This document shows positions 45,679-52,333 of a stretch of 64,000 bases of DNA, piece by piece. Under the pieces are notes generated by a model. The model searched no databases and was not told where the DNA came from. It was given only the letters and a program-made list of their open reading frames with translations. Origin of the DNA: Mycobacterium simulans (GTDB lineage Bacteria > Actinomycetota > Actinomycetes > Mycobacteriales > Mycobacteriaceae); contig NZ_OCVX01000003.1 in the NCBI RefSeq assembly GCF_900232995.1, positions 656,412-720,411 on the forward strand. Direction: 5' to 3'. Position 1 is the first letter of the stretch, and each line of letters starts with the position of its first letter. The translations under genes were made by a program, and so were the position numbers.

Positions 45679-46386
45679 ATGAGTCCTAGCGAAACCCGCA
45701 GCGTGCGTCGGTACCGCGGCGTCGAGGCCGCCGAGCGGCTGGCCGAGCGTCGCGGCCGGCTGCTAGCCGCCGGCCTGGACCTGTTGGGGTCTGACCGGCC
45801 CGACCTCTCCGAGCTAACCGTCCGCGGGATTTGCCGCCACGCCGGCCTGGCTTCCCGCTACTTCTACGAAAGCTTCACCGACAAGGACGAATTCGTCAGC
45901 GGCGTCTTCGATTGGGTGGTGGCCGAGCTGGCCGCTACCACGCAGGCGGCCGTGGCGGCGGTCCCGGCGCACGAGCAAAGCCGCGCCGGAATGGCCAACG
46001 TCGTGCGTACCATCGCCGGCGACGTCCGCATCGGACGCCTGCTATTCAGCACACAGCTGGCAAACCCGGTTATCGTGCGCAAGCGCGCGGAATCCAGCGG
46101 ACTGTTCGCCATGTTGTCCGGCCAATATGCCGTCGACGTATTGCGGGCACCGGCAAACGACCGCATCAAGGCGGCCGCCCACTTCGCGGTCGGCGGCGTA
46201 GGGCAGACCATCAGCGCCTGGCTGGCCGGGGATGTGCGCATGGAACCAGAGCAGCTCGTCGATCTACTGGCGTCGCTGCTCGACGAACTCACCGACCCAA
46301 GCCTGTACGGCTCGCGCATCACGGCAGCAGCGGGATCTGCCACAGCCGCATACCCGGATGCAGCAGCCACAGGCGCATCAGGGTGA
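45679..46386 (+). CDS. TetR-family transcriptional regulator (Rv0275c orthologue)
   Basis: 235 residues from ATG 45679, preceded by AAGGTGG; an upstream in-frame start adds 16 residues of no TetR character. The N-terminal helix-turn-helix is seen in LTVRGICRHAGLASRYFYESFTDKDEFV, followed by a helical ligand-binding domain ending in an Ala-rich tail. It faces the DUF2236 oxygenase gene, which it may control. Its 3' end overlaps the convergent membrane-protein gene by 68 bp, an unusually long overlap that suggests the TetR tail or its neighbour has been extended. Confidence 0.85.
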   Translation: MSPSETRSVRRYRGVEAAERLAERRGRLLAAGLDLLGSDRPDLSELTVRGICRHAGLASRYFYESFTDKDEFVSGVFDWVVAELAATTQAAVAAVPAHEQSRAGMANVVRTIAGDVRIGRLLFSTQLANPVIVRKRAESSGLFAMLSGQYAVDVLRAPANDRIKAAAHFAVGGVGQTISAWLAGDVRMEPEQLVDLLASLLDELTDPSLYGSRITAAAGSATAAYPDAAATGASG

Positions 46387-46867
46387 TGCGCAAGATGCGC
46401 TGCGCGCCGGTGATCATCAGCAACGCCAACGGCACCTCGACCAGCAGCGCTGAGCTCACCGACAACCAAAAGTCATTGGGCCCGGCGGTCATCAGGTCAA
46501 ACCAAGCGTCGCAGATCAGCAACACGCCGCTGGTGAATGCGGTGAGCAGCAGCAGCTGGCGGCGTAGGCATCCCAGCACGGCCGTTGCCGCCATGAATCC
46601 GACCAAGAGAAGGTCGAAGCCGACCCAGGTGGCCGTCCAGTTGTGGGCAACGTAGTCTTGCGGCAACGTCAACGCGAGGTATCCGATCCAAGGGATCAGC
46701 CCAATCGAGCCGGCGATGATGAGGCCTAGACGGAGGCGGCGCATCCGGGCGAGCGACACTGGGTCAACCAAGTCGTGCAACGGCTGCTCCAGCCGGGTAA
46801 TCAGTTCTCGCCGCTGCGCTGGAGTAAGCGCCGCGATCTGCTCGTCGGTCAGAATGCCTTCGGTCAC
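46319..46867 (-). CDS. Four-helix membrane protein of unknown function
   Basis: 182 residues. Cytoplasmic N-terminus of about 45 residues (ALTPAQRRELITRLEQPL) and four predicted membrane helices (about 48-68, 80-98, 105-123 and 132-152) ending in a short Trp/Leu-rich tail (MRLWQIPLLP). No catalytic motif recognised. It is 15 bp downstream of the VOC-protein gene on the same strand, so they may be co-transcribed, and overlaps the convergent TetR gene by 68 bp. I do not recall an H37Rv gene at this place. Confidence 0.65.
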   Translation of the reverse strand: MTEGILTDEQIAALTPAQRRELITRLEQPLHDLVDPVSLARMRRLRLGLIIAGSIGLIPWIGYLALTLPQDYVAHNWTATWVGFDLLLVGFMAATAVLGCLRRQLLLLTAFTSGVLLICDAWFDLMTAGPNDFWLSVSSALLVEVPLALLMITGAQRILRITLMRLWLLHPGMRLWQIPLLP

Positions 46868-46882
46868 GATTCGCTTTGGGAG

Positions 46883-47464
46883 CTAGCGACCCGCGCCCAC
46901 CGGAGGTCGTCGATCGGCCGCGGTCTTGGGTACGGCCCGAGTGTCGTCATCGGTGAATTCCTTTACCCAGCAAGCGAATTCCAAGGTTACGCCATCGGGG
47001 TCCTGGAAGTAGAACGAACGCACGTATACCCCGGGATGCACGGTCGCGGACACCTGCATTTCGCTCTCGTCATGGTTGAGCACCGGGCCGACCCGAACTC
47101 CTTTTTCTTTCAGCCGCTTCCGGTAGGCGTCGAACTTCTCGGCCGGCACGTGAAACGCCAAGTGGTTCATGGTGCTCACCGCGCTGGTGATGTCCCCGAT
47201 GCCAGGAATGGCATCCGGCGACGAGATGCCCGGCACCCGGTCGGGTGCGTCGGCGAACCAGAAGAACGCGACGCAGTCGCCGTTGCCAGCGTCGAAGAAG
47301 AAGTGCTGCCCCTGCCCGCCGGGAAGGTCCAGCGATTTGATCAGGGGCATGCCGAGGATGTTGCTGTAGAAGTCCACGGTGCGCTCCATATCCGAACACA
47401 CCAGGGCCACGTGGTTGATCCCACTTAGCTCGAACTCGTTGTTGGTGTTGTGCGGCTTGATCAT
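46883..47464 (-). CDS. VOC-superfamily (glyoxalase/dioxygenase fold) protein (Rv0274 orthologue)
   Basis: 193 residues from ATG 47464, the length I recall for Rv0274; the longer frame upstream would cross the operator region. The VOC beta-alpha-beta-beta-beta units are seen in INHVALVCSDMERTVDFYSNILGMPLIK and STMNHLAFHVPAEKFDAYRKRL. Metal ligand candidates are His in GINHVAL and MNHLAF and Glu in GVTLEFACW. Activity could be a glyoxalase, extradiol dioxygenase or epimerase; not determinable. Divergent from a TetR gene with a strong inverted repeat in the shared promoter region. Confidence 0.85.
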   Translation of the reverse strand: MIKPHNTNNEFELSGINHVALVCSDMERTVDFYSNILGMPLIKSLDLPGGQGQHFFFDAGNGDCVAFFWFADAPDRVPGISSPDAIPGIGDITSAVSTMNHLAFHVPAEKFDAYRKRLKEKGVRVGPVLNHDESEMQVSATVHPGVYVRSFYFQDPDGVTLEFACWVKEFTDDDTRAVPKTAADRRPPVGAGR

Positions 47465-47507
47465 TCGTTGACTCCCATCGATCCCAGGTACTGGCCAGGA
47501 TCTGAAT

Positions 47508-47529
47508 CTGAATCTAACATCAGATTCAG
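47508..47529. promoter_or_regulatory. Operator-like inverted repeat in the Rv0274/Rv0273c divergent promoter
   Basis: CTGAATCT and AGATTCAG, perfect 8-bp arms with a 6-bp spacer (AACATC). The left arm is itself part of a direct repeat, so a second pairing CTGAATCTG (47502-47510) with CAGATTCAG (47521-47529) also exists. Ends 21 bp before the TetR start and lies 43 bp upstream of the VOC gene start: fits autoregulation plus control of both directions. Confidence 0.6.
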
Positions 47530-47538
47530 TTTTGTTCC

Positions 47539-47546
47539 AGGAGGTG
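47539..47546 (+). promoter_or_regulatory. Shine-Dalgarno AGGAGGTG deciding a GTG start
   Basis: AGGAGGTG lies close before GTG 47551, the start of the Rv0273c-type TetR gene, and fixes that start. Confidence 0.75.
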
Positions 47547-47550
47547 CAAT

Positions 47551-48168
47551 GTGTCGACCGCATCCGAGTGCCCTACCCATCGCGGCCGGCGGACGCAGGC
47601 CGCGATCGATATCGCAGCGCGAACCGTCATCGCGCGCAAGGGCATCCTGGCGACCACCATCGCCGACATCACCGCCGAGGCCGGCCGCTCGGCGGCATCC
47701 TTTTACAACTACTACGACTCCAAAGAGGCGATGGTCCGCCAGTGGGCGTTGCGCTTTCGCAATGAGGCCAACCAGCGCGCGCTTTCGGTTACCAGGCACG
47801 GCCTGTCCAATCGCGAACGAGCGTATGAGGCCGCGGCCGCGCACTGGCACACCTACCGCCACCGCCTCGCGGAGGTGATCAGCGTGTCGCAGTTGGCCAT
47901 GGTCAACGACGACTTTGCACGACATTGGGCCGAAATGTGCTCGGGTCCAATTTCTTTCATCGCCGATACGGTTCGACGCGCCCAAGCGCAGGGCTACTGC
48001 CCTGGCGACAACCCGCAGCTGATCGCCGAAGCGATCGTGGCGATGTTCAACCAGTTCTGCTACATCCAGCTCAGCGGGGGACGCGAGCCAGACGACCAGG
48101 CCTGCATCCAGACACTGGCCAACATCTACTACCGGGCCATCTACAACGAGGAGGACCGCTCAAATTGA
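47551..48168 (+). CDS. TetR-family transcriptional regulator (Rv0273c orthologue)
   Basis: 205 residues from GTG 47551 with a strong AGGAGG ribosome site. Helix-turn-helix in ATTIADITAEAGRSAASFYNYYDSKEAM, then a TetR_C-type ligand domain (HWHTYRHRLAEVISVSQLAMVNDDFARHW). First gene of a plus-strand unit TetR - alpha/beta hydrolase - fadE6; its stop overlaps the TTG start of the hydrolase. The inverted repeat just upstream is its likely operator. The neighbours suggest control of acyl-CoA or lipid breakdown. Confidence 0.88.
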   Translation: MSTASECPTHRGRRTQAAIDIAARTVIARKGILATTIADITAEAGRSAASFYNYYDSKEAMVRQWALRFRNEANQRALSVTRHGLSNRERAYEAAAAHWHTYRHRLAEVISVSQLAMVNDDFARHWAEMCSGPISFIADTVRRAQAQGYCPGDNPQLIAEAIVAMFNQFCYIQLSGGREPDDQACIQTLANIYYRAIYNEEDRSN

Positions 48169-49298
48169 CTGGTCATGCTGCAGCGCCTGGGGTTGCTCGA
48201 GAGTTTGTCGGGCTGCCTTCGCCAACGGCCGGGCGCGCCGGTGCCGGCGGGCACCCTTGCCAGGGGCTCTACCATCATGGCGCCGGACGCAAACCGAAGG
48301 TAGCGATGATCGCCACCCACTACCAGATCGACTTTTCTGAGCACTATCTCGCCGACTACATTGCCATCCGCGGCGTCGGTTTTCTTGGCTGGAATACCAG
48401 ATTTCGCGGATTCGAAAGCAGCTTCCTGCTCGACCACGCACTGGTCGACATCGGTGTTGGGGTCCGCTGGCTGCGTGAGGTTCAAGGTGTAGAAACGATT
48501 GTGCTGCTGGGTAATTCGGGAGGCGGTTCATTGATGGCCGCTTATCAGTCGCGGGCCGTCGCCCCGAACGTGACCCCCTTGGAAGGCATGCGGCCCGCCG
48601 CTGGCGTGACGGAGTTGCTCGCCGCCGACGGATATGTCGTCACCGCCGCTCATCCGGGGCGCCCGGACGTACTCACCTCCTGGATGGACGCCGCCGTTGT
48701 CGACGAAAACGACCCGCTGGCAACCGATCCCGACCTTGACCTGTTCAACGAGACAAACGGACCGCCGTACTCATCGGAGTTCGTCGGCCGCTACCGCACC
48801 GCTCAGGTCGCGCGCAACCACGCCATCACGGACTGGGCCGCAGCTGAGCTCAAACGCGTTCGCGCTGCTGGCTTTTCGGACCGCCCATTCAGCGTGATGC
48901 GCACCTGGGCCGATCCGCGCATGGTCGACGCCAGCATCGAACCGACCAAGCGGGCGCCCAACCAGTGCTATGCCGGAACGCCTGCCAAGGCGAACCGATC
49001 CGCGCACGGCATCGCGGCGGCCTGCACGCTGCGCAACTGGCTGGGCATGTGGAGCCTGCGGGTCGCTCAAACCCGGGCCGAGCCGCACCTGGCCCGCATC
49101 AGCTGCCCGGCACTGGTGATCAACGCCGAGGCCGATACCGGAGTGTTCCCTTCTGACGCCCAACGGATCTACGACGGGTTAGCGAGCACCGACAAGCGGC
49201 AAGCCTCGATCGACACCGACCACTACTTCACCACGCCCGGCGCGCGCGACGAGCAGGCCGACACCATCGTCAGCTGGATAGCCGAGCGGTGGCCGTGA
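48165..49298 (+). CDS. Alpha/beta hydrolase (Rv0272c orthologue)
   Basis: 377 residues from TTG 48165, which overlaps the TetR stop (TTGA) and follows GAGGAGG by a few bases; this gives the length I recall for Rv0272c. Alpha/beta-hydrolase features: strand and loop KVAMIATHYQIDFSEHYLADY, nucleophile elbow LLGNSGGGSLMAAYQ, late strand CPALVINAEADTGVFPSDA with the acidic residue, and TDHYFTTPG with the His. Substrate unknown; co-transcription with fadE6 suggests a CoA-ester or lipid substrate. The frame is open further up inside the TetR gene, which is not used. Confidence 0.82.
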   Translation: MTGHAAAPGVAREFVGLPSPTAGRAGAGGHPCQGLYHHGAGRKPKVAMIATHYQIDFSEHYLADYIAIRGVGFLGWNTRFRGFESSFLLDHALVDIGVGVRWLREVQGVETIVLLGNSGGGSLMAAYQSRAVAPNVTPLEGMRPAAGVTELLAADGYVVTAAHPGRPDVLTSWMDAAVVDENDPLATDPDLDLFNETNGPPYSSEFVGRYRTAQVARNHAITDWAAAELKRVRAAGFSDRPFSVMRTWADPRMVDASIEPTKRAPNQCYAGTPAKANRSAHGIAAACTLRNWLGMWSLRVAQTRAEPHLARISCPALVINAEADTGVFPSDAQRIYDGLASTDKRQASIDTDHYFTTPGARDEQADTIVSWIAERWP

Positions 49299-49312
49299 CC
49301 CCGGTGGTTAAC

Positions 49313-49326
49313 CAACCGGCCGGTTG
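49313..49326. promoter_or_regulatory. 14-bp perfect palindrome upstream of fadE6
   Basis: CAACCGGCCGGTTG, perfectly self-complementary, lies 44-57 bp before the fadE6 start in a 71-bp gap, with a partial second palindrome GGTTAACC just to its left. Position and symmetry suit a TetR-type operator. Confidence 0.45.
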
Positions 49327-49369
49327 TTAGCTTGGGTGTGAACCGAGCAGTAGCAAGGGAAGGCGACCA

Positions 49370-51562
49370 ATGCCGATCGCGATTACCCCTGAACATCAAG
49401 ACCTCGCCGATTCGGTGCGATCCCTGGTGGCGCGGGTAGCGCCGTCCGAGGTATTGCACGAGGCGATGGAGACGCAGGTCACTAACCCACCGCCGTACTG
49501 GCAGGCGGCGGCCGAGCAAGGCCTGCAGGGCGTGCATCTGGCCGAGTCCGTCGGCGGACAAGGATTCGGCATTCTTGAACTGGCCGTGGTGCTGGCCGAA
49601 TTCGGCTACGGCGCGGTACCCGGGCCGTTCGTGCCGTCGGCGATCGCCAGCGCGCTGATCTCCGCGCATGACGCCGACGCCAAAGTGCTCGCCGAACTGG
49701 CGTCCGGGTCGGCCATCGCCGCCTACGCGCTGGATTCCGGGCTGACCGCGACCCGGCATGGCCCAAGGGAAGAAGCACTGGTGATCCGCGGAGAGGTCCG
49801 CGCCGTTCCCGCGGCGGCTCAGGCATCCGTGCTGGTGCTGCCGGTGGCCATCGACAGCGGCGAGGAGTGGGTTGTGCTGCGGGCCGACCAGCTCGAGATC
49901 GAGCCGATCGCCAGCCTGGATCCACTGCGGCCGATCGCTCACGTTCGGGCCAATGCCGTCGAGGTCGGCGACGACGCCGTATTGACCAACCTGAGCATGA
50001 CAACCGCCCACGCCCTGATGTTCACCCTGCTGTCGGCCGAGGCCGTCGGCGTGGCGCGCTGGGCGACCGACACCGCGTCGGCATACGCGAAGATCCGCGA
50101 ACAGTTCGGCAGGCCGATCGGCCAGTTCCAGGCGATCAAGCACAAGTGCGCGGAGATGATCGCCGACACCGAGCGCGCCACCGCTGCGGTATGGGACGCC
50201 GCGCGCGCGATCGACGAGGCCAGCGCCGATGTCGAGTTCGCCGCAGCTGTGGCGGCGACGCTGGCGCCGACCGCCGCCCAGCGATGCGTGCAGGACTGCA
50301 TTCAGGTACATGGCGGCATCGGTTTCACCTGGGAACACGACACGAACGTCTACTACCGACGGGCGCTGCTGCTGGCCGCGTGCTTCGGCCGCGCCTCCGA
50401 GCACCCACAGCGCGTGGTGGACACCGCCACGAGCACCGGCATGCGCGCGGTGGACATCGACCTGGACCCAGAGAGCGAGAAGCTGCGGGCCGAGATTCGG
50501 GCCGAGGTGGCCGCGCTGAAGGCGATTCCGCGCGAACAGCGCAAGGTCGCCATCGCCGAAGGGGGTTGGGTGCTGCCCTATCTACCCAAGCCCTGGGGGC
50601 GCGCGGCCAGCCCGGTCGAGCAGATCATCATCGCCCAGGAGTTCACCACCGGGCGCGTCAAGCGGCCGCAGATCGCGATCGCGGCATGGATCGTGCCGTC
50701 GATAGTGGCGTTCGGTACCGAGGAACAGAAACAGCGCTTCCTGCCGCCGACCTTTCGTGGCGACATCTTCTGGTGCCAACTGTTCTCCGAGCCGGGCGCC
50801 GGCTCCGACCTGGCAGGGCTGACCACGAAGGCGACCCGAGTTGATGGGGGTTGGCGCATCACCGGCCAGAAGATCTGGACGACGGCGGCGCAGTACTCCC
50901 AATGGGGTGCACTGCTGGCGCGAACCGACCCGAGCGCTCCGAAACACAACGGCATCACGTACTTCCTGCTCGACATGAAAAGCGCAGGCGTACAGGTAAA
51001 GCCGCTGCGTGAGCTAACCGGTCACGAGATGTTCAACACGGTCTACATCGACGACGTGTTCGTCCCTGACGAGTACGTGCTCGGCGAGGTGAACCGGGGC
51101 TGGGAGGTCAGCCGCAACACCCTGACGGCCGAACGCGTATCGATCGGTAGCAGCGACTCGAACTTCCTCGCCACCCTGCCCGAGTTCGTCGAGTTCGTTC
51201 GGGACGGCCAGTTCGACCAGGTCGCGCAACATCGCGCCGGCCATTTGATAGCCGAGGGGCACGCCGCGAAATTGCTCAACCTGCGCTCCACGCTGCTGAC
51301 GCTGGCCGGTGGTCCAAAAGATCGGGCGATGCCGTCGGCAGCGATCTCAAAGCTTTTGTCGATGCGCACCGGCCAGGGTTACGCCGAGTTCGCAGTGTCC
51401 TCGTTCGGCACCGACGCCGCGATCGGTGACACCGACCAATTGCCGGGCAAGTGGGGCGAGTACCTGCTGGCCAGCCGCGCCACCACCATCTACGGCGGCA
51501 CGTCAGAGGTGCAGCTGAACATCATCGCCGAACGGCTACTGGGCCTGCCGCGCGATCCCTAG
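49370..51562 (+). CDS. fadE6: Double-domain acyl-CoA dehydrogenase FadE6 (Rv0271c orthologue)
   Basis: 730 residues, about twice the usual length, made of two fused acyl-CoA dehydrogenase modules. The first (about 1-350) has ITPEHQDLADSVRSLVARVAP, FGRPIGQFQAIKHKCAEM and VQDCIQVHGGIGFTWEHD. The second (about 365-730) has QLFSEPGAGSDLAGL, ITGQKIWTTAAQYSQWG and YGGTSEVQLNIIAERLLGLP. FAD-dependent alpha,beta-oxidation of an acyl-CoA thioester in fatty acid or sterol breakdown is expected; chain specificity unknown. Follows the alpha/beta-hydrolase gene by 71 bp, with a palindrome between. A GAAGGCGA stretch precedes ATG 49370. Confidence 0.92.
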   Translation: MPIAITPEHQDLADSVRSLVARVAPSEVLHEAMETQVTNPPPYWQAAAEQGLQGVHLAESVGGQGFGILELAVVLAEFGYGAVPGPFVPSAIASALISAHDADAKVLAELASGSAIAAYALDSGLTATRHGPREEALVIRGEVRAVPAAAQASVLVLPVAIDSGEEWVVLRADQLEIEPIASLDPLRPIAHVRANAVEVGDDAVLTNLSMTTAHALMFTLLSAEAVGVARWATDTASAYAKIREQFGRPIGQFQAIKHKCAEMIADTERATAAVWDAARAIDEASADVEFAAAVAATLAPTAAQRCVQDCIQVHGGIGFTWEHDTNVYYRRALLLAACFGRASEHPQRVVDTATSTGMRAVDIDLDPESEKLRAEIRAEVAALKAIPREQRKVAIAEGGWVLPYLPKPWGRAASPVEQIIIAQEFTTGRVKRPQIAIAAWIVPSIVAFGTEEQKQRFLPPTFRGDIFWCQLFSEPGAGSDLAGLTTKATRVDGGWRITGQKIWTTAAQYSQWGALLARTDPSAPKHNGITYFLLDMKSAGVQVKPLRELTGHEMFNTVYIDDVFVPDEYVLGEVNRGWEVSRNTLTAERVSIGSSDSNFLATLPEFVEFVRDGQFDQVAQHRAGHLIAEGHAAKLLNLRSTLLTLAGGPKDRAMPSAAISKLLSMRTGQGYAEFAVSSFGTDAAIGDTDQLPGKWGEYLLASRATTIYGGTSEVQLNIIAERLLGLPRDP

Positions 51563-51581
51563 CCGCAGGCCGCGCATCAGC

Positions 51582-51992
51582 TCAGCGTCCATGGCCCCCG
51601 TGGCCGCCATGCCACCCAGGGCCACCATGCCAACCGGGCCCGCCGTGCCAACCTGGGCCACCATGCCATCCGGGGCCACCATGCCATCCGGGCCACTTCG
51701 GCCAGTTGGGCCAATTGGGCCAATTGGGCCACTTCGGCCCCCAGGGACCCCACCAGTCGTCCATTGCGGCGACTCGCCCGAGGTCGGCCGGGTGCTGTGG
51801 ATCGGTCGGGAGCACGGCGGGGACGACCGGCGCGCCAGTAGGCGTCTCGGTCGCTGCGACCCCCGGCGCCGGCGTAGGCGGCTGGGCAGCCTGCGCCACA
51901 GGGACGGCGCCGAACAGGGCCGCTCCCGTCAGCACGCCGGCGCTCACCGCAGCAGCTGCCGCGCTACGAACCGAAGACAGTGAAATCAACAT
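51582..51992 (-). CDS. Small secreted Trp/Gly/His-repeat protein
   Basis: 136 residues from ATG 51992 (preceded by GGAAGGGAG). Signal peptide MLISLSSVRSAAAAAVSAGV with cleavage near AQA, a Pro/Ala/Thr-rich middle, then a tail built of repeats: WPNW-type triplets (PNW three times) and PGWHGG five times, ending GHGGHGR. The mature tail is about one fifth His plus Trp. No known domain. It could be a metal-chelating or surface-binding protein, but this is inference. It converges with fadE6 (19 bp) and has an unusual AT-rich upstream region. I do not recall it in H37Rv at this place. Confidence 0.7.
   Translation of the reverse strand: MLISLSSVRSAAAAAVSAGVLTGAALFGAVPVAQAAQPPTPAPGVAATETPTGAPVVPAVLPTDPQHPADLGRVAAMDDWWGPWGPKWPNWPNWPNWPKWPGWHGGPGWHGGPGWHGGPGWHGGPGWHGGHGGHGR
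51603..51735. repeat. Short in-frame tandem repeats (18-bp PGWHGG and 9-bp PNW units)
   Basis: About five 18-bp units (GGGCCACCATGCCATCC-like) followed by three to four 9-bp CCAATTGGG-like units, all inside the coding region of the secreted protein. Unit lengths are multiples of three, so copy number can vary without frameshift. Confidence 0.75.
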
Positions 51993-52333
51993 GTGCCAGC
52001 TCCCTTCCACGATGTTGAAACCGACTCGAAAGCAATGGTCACTAATTCCAATAATCCTCTATCCAAGAATAGCATTCATAGCTACTAGAGTAGCCCCTTT
52101 AATCCGTCTAGTAATGCGCGATATATGCGCACAATAATTCTAGGCAGATCAAAAACCAGGAGATACTGCATTCAGTAGCTGCGTGTCTCAGTATTACGAC
52201 GATAAAGCGCATATACTGCTGTACTGATATACAAATTTGCGTATGTCAGTACGCTCTGATTACAGTATGCAGTCAACGCCAAACTTTATGATCAGCAGAT
52301 GCTATTTGCGCATGTACAGCAAATTGCCGAGCG
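51993..52333. other. AT-rich 341-bp region with clustered TACTG/CAGTA motifs, no gene seen
   Basis: Between the fadD2 end and the start of the secreted repeat protein. Its base composition is clearly more AT-rich than the rest of the window, with TATA-like words throughout (e.g. GATATATGCGC, GCGCATATAC). The 5-mer TACTG or its complement CAGTA occurs seven times in 104 bp (52164, 52173, 52189, 52214, 52222, 52247, 52263), including the inverted pair TACTGCATTCAGTA (52164-52177). ATTTGCG-y-ATGT occurs twice (52235, 52304). No ORF of note. Most likely the long promoter/leader of the minus-strand secreted protein gene, perhaps bound by a xenogeneic silencer such as Lsr2. Confidence 0.6.

Noticed and set aside
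51603..51735. Short regular repeats as a CRISPR array
   Set aside because: Units are 9 and 18 bp without unique spacers and encode PGWHGG and PNW in frame with a signal peptide.
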